Below are positions 48,481 through 57,249 of a stretch of DNA of 64,000 nt, piece by piece (positions within the stretch are counted from its first letter, which is position 1; each line of letters opens with the position of its first letter). The stretch is from Solen grandis (lineage: Eukaryota; Mollusca; Bivalvia; Adapedonta; Solenidae): positions 41,536,766 through 41,600,765 of the forward strand of contig CM037785.1 of assembly GCA_021229015.1 (NCBI GenBank). Direction: 5' to 3'. The notes under the pieces were generated by a model. It made no database searches and was not told the origin of the DNA. It saw only the letters and a list, made by a program, of their open reading frames with translations. The translations under genes were made by a program, and so were the position numbers.

Positions 48481-49342
48481 CACTGTCTATTCTACCTACT
48501 GTCTATTCAGCAATAAACACACACACACACACACACACACATATATGACCGCCCCTTCCCACCCCACTGGAAATAAGTGTTTGCACTTTCGTAAGTACTC
48601 CTTGATCTCAAGATCTAAATAAATACACACAAGAAACATCTTTTAATAAGAAATATCTTCTTTTTTTTTTCTTTTTTTTTTAAGATATTTGGTGTAGCTA
48701 AATAGTTGTCAATTGTAACATGTAAAACAGATTAAAACTATTATTAAGTTGGAAACGTTACCAAAAATGTTTATAAATACCAAGATTATGGGAGGTATTG
48801 TGAAGACTATAAAACAAAACGAATTTAATTTACAAACTAAAAGAAAAAAGCTAATTAACCAACTTCCATTTAATATTATGCACTTGCTGATATTTTCTAA
48901 GTAAAGACAATTCATATGTAACCAAGCGAAAGATCATAAATAGCGTATACCCGATTATTGATTAGAGTTCCGCACAATAAACTACACAACTTCTCCGCAG
49001 TAGTTACCTCCCCTGAATGTCGAGTCCACTTTTACAAATTAGGGGAAATTGTGGTCTAAAATTAGACATACACCTGCTTCTTATTTAGTTGTTTTAAATT
49101 ATATTGCTAAAGCAGTATTCCTTAATTGATATGGAAGTGTTATTTTTTTATTATTGCGTTACCTTGCATGTATAAACTGGAAAAAATCTGTTATATCAAG
49201 AAAAAAGAAATATACAACCTGAAACTCCCATTTCAAATTGGAGTATCCTAAATATCCTAACAATAAAATACACAAGCCACTGAGAGCAATGCATTTACTC
49301 TGGCTTCGGTCAAAATCAATTTTATACAGCTACGCCGAAAAA
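48481..49342. other. AT-rich sequence up to the gap
   Basis: CA repeat at 48519-48540 and T-runs near 48660. It may include the unrecognised 5' part of the LINE just before the gap. Confidence 0.4.
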
Positions 49343-49442
49343 NNNNNNNNNNNNNNNNNNNNNNNNNNNNNNNNNNNNNNNNNNNNNNNNNNNNNNNNNN
49401 NNNNNNNNNNNNNNNNNNNNNNNNNNNNNNNNNNNNNNNNNN
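49343..49442. other. assembly gap (100 N)
   Basis: Exactly 100 N, the usual placeholder for a gap of unknown size. It removes the upstream part of the LINE. Confidence 0.98.
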
Positions 49443-49706
49443 AGGCCAATAGTGGTAAAATTCAATTATTTCCCTGATAAGTTAAGAGTCAAACAAAGCG
49501 CCTACACCAATCTGAAAGGCAGTTTATACCGTGTGGCTGACCAGTACCCCAAGGAGGTGAAAGATCGCCGACAAATCCTCTATCCAATCATGCTCAAGGC
49601 ACGTGAACGAGGAAAGAAAGCTACCATGTCGTTCGACAAGCTGTACATTAACGGTCGGGTTGTGACAGCCAGAGACGTGAGTGCACGTGGAGAGGACGTT
49701 ATTTAG
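49443..49706 (+). pseudogene. LINE ORF1 protein, C-terminal end
   Basis: The frame runs out of the gap and ends at TAG 49704-49706. The visible 87 residues show PIVVKFNYFPDKLRV, then DQYPKEVKDRRQILYPIM and a KKATMSFDKLYINGR block. This order (RPI..KF, FPxEVxxRRxxLxP, GKKA, DKLYING) is that of the C-terminal domain of L1-type ORF1 RNA-binding chaperones. N-terminal coiled coil and RRM would lie in the gap. No internal stop is seen. ORF2 follows after 18 bases in the same frame. The copy as a whole is dead because ORF2 is broken. Confidence 0.75.
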
Positions 49707-51080
49707 GACAATGGCAGTCGGCAGGTGACTTTTTCCGTTTGGAACGTTAGAGGTTTAGGGAATAAAATAAATGATGAGGACTTCTTAAATTCAGTATCTA
49801 AGTATGATTTTCTTTTATTTACAGAAACTTGGTTTGCAAAAAAATCGAATCTCCAAATTAAAGGTTTTAATGTTTTAAATTGTTACCGTCCGAAAGGTAG
49901 TAAAAGAGACAAAAAGGGACAGTGGCGGTGTGAGCATTTATTACAAAGAACAGTTTAGGGATAATATCCAATTAATGAAAAGTGATAATCGTGGTATGAT
50001 ATGGTTAAAGCTGATGAAGCAGTTTTTTGGTTGGAATAATGATGCATACATTTGCCTGTGTTACATTCCGCCCGAAAATTCAGCATTGTACAAAAACCCT
50101 AGCTCAGTGATGTATGACTGTGATATGTATAATGTATTGAACGATGATATATTGTTGTATCGCGATTTGGGTGATGTTTATATCATGGGGGACTTTAATG
50201 CTAGGATCGGGGGGAAACAAGAGTCTATGGATAATCTAGGCTTGCACAGATTTGTAGATACACCTGATTTTAACCTTGATAAAAATCAGCTATTGCAGAG
50301 AAAATCTAGTGATACTATAACAAATTCTTTTGGAAAAAGATTATTATCCTTGTGTAAAAACAATGACATGTATATAGTGAACGGTAGGCTAGAGCCTGGA
50401 TGCTTCACTTGCTATTCTACAGATCCACGCAACGGTGGTTCAAGCGTAGTAGACTACGTCATAACAAGTGCTCAAAATTTTAATAATATATCTTGTTTTC
50501 AAGTTCATGATTGTAATGAATATTCGGATCATTGTCAGATCACTTTTAATATAAAGTGTAATATAGATTTTGATTTAAATAACGCATCTGAGTACGAACA
50601 TGTTGATAAGGTTTGCTGGGATACAGAAAAATAGATAATTTACATGTATTGTTGAATAATAGAAAGCATTTATTTGATGCTATAATTGAAGACTATATAG
50701 ATAACGTTGTAAATATCGATGAATGTGTTAATACATTTTCAAATTTAGTATCCGAAATCTCCAATTTACAATTTGGACAGAGTAAACGTGTATATAAAAA
50801 CCATAAGCGCAGATATAATGTATCCTGGTTTGATCAGGATTGTCATCGGGCAAAGGTGAATTTTTTCAATCGTAAACGCATATTTAAACTTTTCCCTACA
50901 CAAGAAAATAAAAGAAATATGATAGAAGAAAGAAATAGTTTTTCGAAAGTTAAACGTAAAAAGAAATATTTATACAATATAAAACAGCGGCAAAATAGTG
51001 CGCAATTAAATAAAAATAATCCTAAAAATTTCTGGAAGTATATTAATGGTTTGAAACATGCGAAATTCACAAGTAACAAT
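49707..51080 (+). pseudogene. LINE ORF2, endonuclease domain and linker (5' part)
   Basis: An APE-type endonuclease that nicks target DNA to prime reverse transcription. Visible motifs: SVWNVRGLGNK near the start, TETW (49821-49832), MGDFNAR (50185-50202), SVVDYV (about 50440-50460) and SDH (50524-50532), so all catalytic blocks are present. Frame changes occur near 49905-49930 (A/G run) and at the A-run 50627-50631. After the endonuclease comes a basic linker (RRYNVSWFDQDC, KNFWKYINGLK). Reading stops at 51080 where a 6.2-kb element is inserted; the rest of ORF2 resumes at 57250. No ATG precedes the endonuclease in its frame, only GTG at 49725. Confidence 0.9.
51076..51080. repeat. 5-bp target-site duplication, left
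   Basis: ACAAT, repeated at 57245-57249 on the other side of the inserted element. Confidence 0.85.
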
Positions 51081-51345
51081 TGTAACGCCGTTATACGTCG
51101 CAACGCCGTTAAACGTCGAGTCGCAGCACTAACGCTAAACGTCGCAAAAAAATCGACTGCCCCTAAACGTCGCACAACCTTAACGCTAAACGTCGCACTT
51201 AGTAGGGAGGTTCAGTATCGAACCTAAACATCACACATAAGTTCAGAGTAACTACTCATGGTTCTATAGCAACCACCAACATGTCCCTAGCAACCATCAT
51301 TAAGTCCTTAGCAATCAATCTCGTGCCCTTAGCAACTGCATAAAA
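51081..51345. repeat. left terminal inverted repeat
   Basis: Matches the complement of 56901-57244, ending at the shared GTTGCTAAGGG / TTTTATGCAG block. Relative to the right arm it lacks about 80 bp of subterminal CGCTAAACGTCGC-type units. Further diverged TAGCAACC units continue to about 51540. Confidence 0.92.
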
Positions 51346-51606
51346 CCAACCGGGCCCAATTTTTAAACCACAACCACCTGTCCCTAGCAACCACTATCGG
51401 GCCCTAAGCATCATCTTTAAGTTAATAGCAACCACTCTTGGAGCTTACGCAGCCTACTCATGGTCCCTTACAACCAGTATCTTGCCTTACCAACCGCCTA
51501 AGTGTCCATGGCCACCATTCACACGAATCCCTTGCAACATACTAACGCACTGAGTATAGGATATAGTCTAGATACCCAGGGTATTATCTAGGATTTTTCC
51601 CTTGGG

Positions 51607-51720
51607 GTGGGGGTATCCAAGATCAGCTCGAAATTCCAATACTGGGGGTCCAATTCTTTAGTGCGGAGGGGGGTGATCGAAATAAAAATAATTCTCTATG
51701 AAAATTCTAGGTGTGGGGTC
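51607..51720. other. GC-richer spacer inside the element
   Basis: Repeated GGGGG-type blocks (CTTGGGGTGGGGGTATCC, ACTGGGGGTCC) resembling each other; otherwise nothing recognised. Confidence 0.4.
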
Positions 51721-51721
51721 C

Positions 51722-51880
51722 GGACCCTCCTGAATCCTCCTCTTAGAGACAGGAGGCATCCGGGTAGAACCATCGACCTACCGCAAGCCAGCTGGAAGGC
51801 TTCCTCACTTGAAAAACGGACTTACCGGGTTTCGATCCCACAGCGGTGAAGGTCTACGTATATGTTATTATAATTTATCA
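51722..51880 (-). mobile_element. SINE family A fragment, left arm of a foldback
   Basis: Minus-strand A body and head junction: GGTAGAACCATCGACCTACC, GCTGGAAGGCTTCCTCAC and GATCCCACAGCGGTGAAGG. Its head end mirrors the next copy around a short AT spacer. Confidence 0.8.
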
Positions 51881-51892
51881 TAATATATATAT

Positions 51893-52022
51893 GGGGCCTC
51901 CGTGGCCGAGAGGGTGAAGTCGCTAAATTACAATAACATATATATATATATATATATATATGTAGACCTTCACCGCTGTGGGATCGAATCCCGGTATGGT
52001 CGTTCGGATTTTTCAAGTGAGG
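51893..52022 (+). mobile_element. SINE family A head with TA insertion, right arm of a foldback
   Basis: GGCCTCCGTGGCCGAGAGGG (A box) and GGGATCGAATCCCGGTATGG (B box) are separated by a TA repeat at 51943-51961. The segment from GTAGACCTTCACCGCTGTGG outward mirrors 51800-51860. The body after GATTTTTCAAGTGAGG is missing. Confidence 0.8.
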
Positions 52023-52221
52023 AATATATATAAAGATCTTTATATATTGAAAAAAGAAGTAATTCAAGAAGGTCAATGACCCGCTTGAGGTACATTTTTT
52101 GCAAGATACAATCAGAAGTTAATTGTAAACAAAAAACATTCAAACTAGGAATTAAATATCTAATAACATCATTTAATTTTTATGGTGTTTATGTTTATAT
52201 ATCGATTTAATTTAATTCCAA

Positions 52222-52447
52222 GGGGGCCTCCGTGGTCGAGAGGGTAAAATCTTTGACTTTCACACTCACTCAGTCCCTCACCTCTTTCAGTTCGATGCCC
52301 GGCAGGGTCAGGGTTTTTCATGTGGGGAAGCTTTCCAGCTGGCTTCGGGAAGGTCGGTAGTTTACCCGGGTGCCTCTGTGCATACAGGGTTTCCTCCGTA
52401 ATAAGTTGGACGTATATGATTGAAATACTGTCGCAGCGATGCAAAAA
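52222..52447 (+). mobile_element. SINE family A
   Basis: Complete in outline: GGCCTCCGTGGTCGAGAGGG head, TCAGTTCGATGCCCGG B box, GGAAGGTCGGTAGTTTACCC body, ATGATTGAAATACTGTCGCA tail, followed by a CA repeat (52455-52489). Confidence 0.85.
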
Positions 52448-52499
52448 TCTAAAACACACACACACACACACACACGCACACACACACAAATGCACTTAA

Positions 52500-54340
52500 T
52501 TAACCCAACTTAAAATGACACAACATCCCGGTATGGTGCGAATAACCCCGCGTCTGTATCGGTGACACTTATAATTGGCGTGTGTCAACTGGCAAAATTG
52601 CTCCCGGACTTCCTGAATTATTTCCCCTTTTTCAATGAAAATTCTTATGGTCTAATATAATACTGTATCTAAAGTGCCAGTTTTTACTTGTATATTTGAA
52701 GGAAAAAGAGGCATATTACAGTGACCCTGGAGTCTGTTTTCAAAATATATGCAGAAAAGTTAACCTTATGATTTTTCAGACATTTTTCTTGATACCATTT
52801 GCCAACAAATATATATACATAATCTTGTAATCTTTTGCTCTTGTTAACATATTTTGCCTGCCCAAAAAAGGAACTTAAAAAGGGCGTATATTGCCACGCC
52901 CAGCGTTGCTCTTGTTAAATCTACAAATTCCCTGTTTAAAAGAAAATGTCCGAAGACAGCATTATCTTAGATGATGTATATATATTGTTTTCGATCTGGG
53001 ACGATGATCACAGCAAATTTTGGCGAAAATTTGTAAACGAGATAATATAGTCTTGTATTTGAATTATTGTGTAATTGAATTTGTTTTGAATGCATTTCTT
53101 GTGCAAGTTCAAACTGGAAAGGCAATTTAAAAGTGTTTCGCAGACATTGGCTTTAATTAAAGTCTTTAATTATTTTTATCAATTAAAAATGGTTTTATAC
53201 ATGTATCACAATGAAACGAGTTCTCTTTTCATATTGAGATAACATGCTTAGCACATAATACTTGTACATAATCATCTTTCAACAGGAATATGTACTTGAC
53301 AACTTTTTCATTATTTATCTTACTTGGAAATGTAAAAAAAAACGAATATCTACAATTGGTGTACGGTGAGCATCCACCTATTTTGTAATTAAATAATATA
53401 TACGTGCTTTACCGTGAGATATTGTGTAAACATGTTTTTAGTTTTGAAAGTTACTCATTTATTTTGCTGTTCATTCTGAATGAATGTCAAAAGTACTTGT
53501 ATATAAATATCATTTTTTAATTCTTGATAAAAGACATATATCGGCTTGCTAATTAGCAGCGTGCATTTAAAAGTTTAAATTTAAAGGAGATAGACAATTA
53601 TACAAGAAAAACATACTTTATTAGGTTATTTTTTTCATATATGAAAGAATCGTATGATGCTTTGATTACTGTATTTTTGTTCATGTTAGGAAATGGATAT
53701 TTTTCTTTTTTCATAGATTAGTTTTCATTAAAAAAACAAAGAGGAAATTTGTGTCATGTAAAAATAATATGTTGTTTTCTACTCAATTATTCAAAGTTTA
53801 ATCAAAGTATACAAACTTTGTAATTTTACATACTATGATTCAAAAAATTTTAAAATATTTTTAAGAAATTAAATACTCTGTTCTGGTTTTGTATGTTTTT
53901 ACTATTTCTTTACAATAGATAAATACAGTAAATTTTCTTCCATACTGGGCTGTCAAAATTTGAAGGTTGTTTTCTTCGAAAGACTAGCTTCATATGATAA
54001 AAGTTAGCCACATGATCAGGTTCAAATTATCAATTTTTATTTTTAAGTGGTTGAATTTTGAAAGTTGAAACTTCAAAATAAATCTTTCACTTTATTTTGT
54101 CTTACATGGCCTAGTTTCAAGCATGGTTTGCTGTTCAGCTTAATAAATGTGAAGTATGGTACAAGAATGATAACAACGTGCATTATTGTTTTACCTAATA
54201 GTCAAGTTTTTACCCACGATGAAACAGTTTGTAACTTTGCCTGAAGATGATCAAAATAAATTTGAAATTACATCAACAGTGTACCAAACAGTTTTGTTTA
54301 TATCGACCTGTATTCGGTAGAACATAAAATTATAGGTTGA
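52500..54340. other. AT-rich interior of the inserted element
   Basis: About 1.8 kb of AT-rich DNA with no ORF over 60 codons, no tandem repeat and no match to other parts of the window. Confidence 0.6.
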
Positions 54341-54344
54341 GATA

Positions 54345-54460
54345 TGTTTGAAACACCTTGGTAGAACAACTAACCTACCACATGCCGGCTTGAAGGCTTA
54401 GTCCAATTCAAATCCAAATTTACGGCGCAACCGGGATTCAAACCCATAATATTAGTCAGC
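54345..54460 (-). mobile_element. SINE family A fragment
   Basis: GGTAGAACAACTAACCTACC, GCCGGCTTGAAGGCTT and CCGGGATTCAAACCCATAA are the minus-strand A body and B box. Tail and A-box side are missing or diverged. Confidence 0.65.
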
Positions 54461-54630
54461 ATATATAAATATACATGTAAATCTTGATGCTCAATATTGA
54501 ACTTGAAAATGTTATTAAAAGTACATTTTGGATAATAATGTTCATAACGCATGAAAACTAAAATTAAATATAATCTGAAAAGTCAAAATTCCCCATGAAA
54601 AAATTGCTTAAATGATTTTCCTACAAATTA

Positions 54631-54825
54631 AAAGTTGCTGACTTGCAATCAAACAGCCCCTCGCCGTGGGTTCGAATCCATGCTGGATCAATAGGATTTT
54701 TCATGAGAGAAAACCTTCCAGCTGGCTTGCTGTAGGTCGGTGGCTCTACCCGGTTGCCTCCGTACATTCGGGGTCTTCCCCCGTGACCTGGAATTAGCCA
54801 GACGTCGCTATATAACTGAGATAAA
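54631..54825 (+). mobile_element. SINE family A
   Basis: CCCCTCGCCGTGGGTTCGAA, CTTGCTGTAGGTCGGTGGCT, CATTCGGGGTCTTCCCCCG and AGACGTCGCTATATAACTGA. Head start and terminal repeat are lost. Confidence 0.85.
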
Positions 54826-54952
54826 CTTAAAATAGTCAGAAATAAGTCTATAAGTCTAAACACATACTAATAACACACTTAATACCGTACTCGTGGTCTG
54901 GTGTTAAATGTATCCACCAAATACATGTGTAGAGTTCAACTATTTCTAAATT

Positions 54953-55200
54953 GTCGATGGCAGATCTTACATATAAAGTCGCTGACTTTAACACTCAGCC
55001 CCTTACCTCTGTAGGTTCGAATCTCGACAGGGTCAAGGTTTGTCATGTAACTAAGGAAGCTTTCCAGCTGACTTGCGGAAGGTCGGTTGCATACCCGGAT
55101 GTCTCTGCGCATTCGGGGTCTTACTCAACCTGTAGTAAGCTGGACGTCGCTATATGAATGAAATACTGTCGCAGCGACGGTAAATCCAAACACACACACA
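54953..55200 (+). mobile_element. SINE family A
   Basis: CTCTGTAGGTTCGAATCTCG, GACTTGCGGAAGGTCGGTTG, CATTCGGGGTCTTACTCAAC and TGGACGTCGCTATATGAATG with CGCAGCGACGGTAAATCC, ending in a CA repeat. Confidence 0.88.
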
Positions 55201-55382
55201 CACTCAATAATGAAGTACTGTTGCAGCGACGATGAATTCTAACAGCCATATCCATAACGAGTGGATGTGCAAGTATATCGAATTTTTTTTATGCAATTTC
55301 GATCTCATCGATATGACAAAATTTTGAACGGCATTTTATAGAGTACCCTTATTGACACTTGGCTTTAACAATCTACTTGAGA

Positions 55383-55525
55383 TATAATATATAGTGCATT
55401 TAAACATGTAGTACCACGCCATAGAGATGTGACGGAGTACCTTTTAAAGTCACATTATCCTTACAACAGGCAACCAGCCCCGCAACTCCCCTTACATACC
55501 GATCACCAAGCAAAAGCAACTGACC
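55383..55525 (-). mobile_element. SINE family B fragment
   Basis: ACCACGCCATAGAGATGTGA, AGTCACATTATCCTTACAAC, GGCAACCAGCCCCGCAACTC and CGATCACCAAGCAAAAGC follow family B order on the minus strand. Tail and head missing. Confidence 0.7.
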
Positions 55526-55593
55526 CAAACCACGTTGTTCTGTTATATTTTTTTTCAAAACCGAGTTTATGTAACAGGTGGTGAAAAAATCAT

Positions 55594-55665
55594 GGCTCGA
55601 CCGGGACTCGAACCCAAGGTCTCAGGAATAGCGTTCCTGCACTAAATCAACTGGGCTATCGGGCC
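55594..55665 (-). tRNA. tRNA-like sequence, probably pseudogene or SINE head
   Basis: A 72-nt minus-strand sequence starting GGCCCGATAGCCCAG folds as a cloverleaf: acceptor stem with one mismatch, anticodon stem CAGGA/TCCTG around loop ACGCTAT (anticodon GCT, serine-type), T arm TTGGG-TTCGAGT-CCCGG with two G-T pairs. A true tRNA-Ser has a long variable arm, absent here, so function is doubtful. Confidence 0.4.
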
Positions 55666-55719
55666 ATATGTAGATATGCATATAGATGATTCACCATGAC
55701 CTGCAAGTACAGACCGTGA

Positions 55720-55858
55720 CATACTTCCCCTTCCCCTCCAGGACGAAATTCGTCCTCGAATTTCCAACTTGGAAATATGGAGAGTAAATGAAGTATTAAA
55801 TAGTTAATGGTAGAGCTGTTAAGCATCGTACCAGCCACGGTCCCACGTTGGGCGCCAT
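55720..55858 (-). other. LTR-retrotransposon-like PBS and purine tract
   Basis: On the minus strand TGGCGCCCAACGTGGGACC (55839-55857) resembles a tRNA primer-binding site and GGAGGGGAAGGGGAAG (55724-55739) a polypurine tract, with the peptide KFEDEFRPGGEGEVCHG between. Only about 100 bp separate them and no flanking LTR pair was seen, so this is at most a deleted remnant. Confidence 0.25.
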
Positions 55859-55859
55859 C

Positions 55860-56860
55860 GAAGGTAATAACGACAAATAAGGTGATTCTTAATTATGTCG
55901 AAAACCGAAACAAACAATGAGAGAAAAAAAAAATAATTCCATAAGTAAACAATGTTAATTCCAGTGGATTTTTGAAAACAATTATATGTATAGTATTTTC
56001 TTTATATTTATTCTTCATAAAGGATTGTAAGTTAACATAGAAAATATTCATATAAAATACTTAGATAAAGTAAACAAAATTATGTACATCTAACAAATTA
56101 TTTGTTACTAAAGTTGATTTTTCTAAAGGAACAATTTTATCTGACATCATTGACAATATATATATACATTTATGTTTATATATAATATTATTTAACAAGA
56201 TAACATGTTTGCATATTAAACCAAAAAAAAAACGTAATTTAATATAAAAATGACCCTAGGACGTGTATTATTCAAATACACAGGAAATAAAGCCCGAAAT
56301 ACTCCCTGATCCGACCAAGCATTCTCCCGGTTTGGTTTGTTTGGATAACCTATAATTCTTGAATTACGCCACTGTTTTCTATCAAAAGTACATGAATAAA
56401 CATGTATAGACTTGGTCTGTTTTGGTATATGAATTGAATAAAAACATGCACACGAACACTATATTAAATAATTATAGCATTTTATCTTTGTCTACTAAAC
56501 ATGCATATTTAAAATAACTCATTTCTTATTTTTTGTACCTGACATTTAAATTTCATAAATAAATATATATATGAGTATTTCGTGTCAAATTGTTGTTTTT
56601 TATAGTTGATATTGTACTATTCAAATGACTAAAGGGATTTTGATGGAATATTTAGGCAACTTATTCGATCATACACATATACATAACTATTTTACCATTT
56701 CTTATATCTTTTCAAAAAAAATATATCCTATTCACAGTCATTGTGCTCTAAGCAATCAATCTCGTGCTTTACAATGTAAAACAAGGTTTTCTTTTGAAAA
56801 AATATTGTTTTTTCCTTCTACAATCTTTTTTGTTGAAGAAGCTGTTTCGGCCAATTTCGT
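55860..56860. other. AT-rich interior of the inserted element
   Basis: AT-rich unique DNA. The start of the 121-codon frame at 56625 runs into the terminal repeat and is not a gene. Confidence 0.55.
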
Positions 56861-56900
56861 GATAGTTGTTGCTATGGACCCAGGAGTGGTTGCTATGGAC

Positions 56901-57244
56901 TTTTATGCAGTTGCTAAGGGCACGAGATTGATTGCTAAGGACTTAATGATGGTTGCTAGGGATATGTGGGTGGTTGCTATAGAACCATGAGTAGTTACTC
57001 TGAACTTATGTGTGATGTTTAGGTTCGATACTGAACCTCCCTACTAAGTGCGACGTTTAGCGTTAAGGTTGTGCGACGTTTAGGGGCAGTCGATTTTTTT
57101 TGCGACGTTTAGCGTTAACGTTGCGACGTTTGGCGGCAGGGCAGTTGCGACGTTTAGCGGTGGTTGCGACGTTTAGCGTTAGTGCTGCGACGTTTAGCGG
57201 CAATTGCGACGTTTAACGGCGTTGCGACGTTTAACGGCGTTACA
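56901..57244. repeat. right terminal inverted repeat
   Basis: Inverse complement of 51081-51345 with extra subterminal units. Reads GGTTGCTA-type units, then nine or so GCGACGTTTAGCG/GCGACGTTTAACG units with spacers, then the ACA end. Confidence 0.92.
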
Positions 57245-57249
57245 ACAAT
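57245..57249. repeat. 5-bp target-site duplication, right
   Basis: ACAAT, matching 51076-51080. Confidence 0.85.

Larger units (their letters stand above)
51081..57244. mobile_element. 6164-bp terminal-inverted-repeat element in LINE ORF2
   Basis: Begins TGTAACGCCGTTA and ends with its complement TAACGGCGTTACA, flanked by ACAAT on both sides. Long terminal inverted repeats of 265 bp (left) and 344 bp (right) contain arrays of ACGCTAAACGTCGC-like units and, further in, TAGCAACC units. Excluding the element and one ACAAT restores the LINE frame exactly. The interior has no recognisable transposase or long ORF; it holds several SINE copies and about 1.9 kb of plain AT-rich DNA. TGT...ACA ends with 5-bp duplication suggest an integrase-like (Ginger-type) mechanism, but the superfamily is inference. 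Confidence 0.9.

Noticed and set aside
56625..56990. 121-codon ORF inside the 6.2-kb element as a transposase
   Set aside because: Its second half is the tandem GTTGCTA units of the right TIR. There is no catalytic motif.
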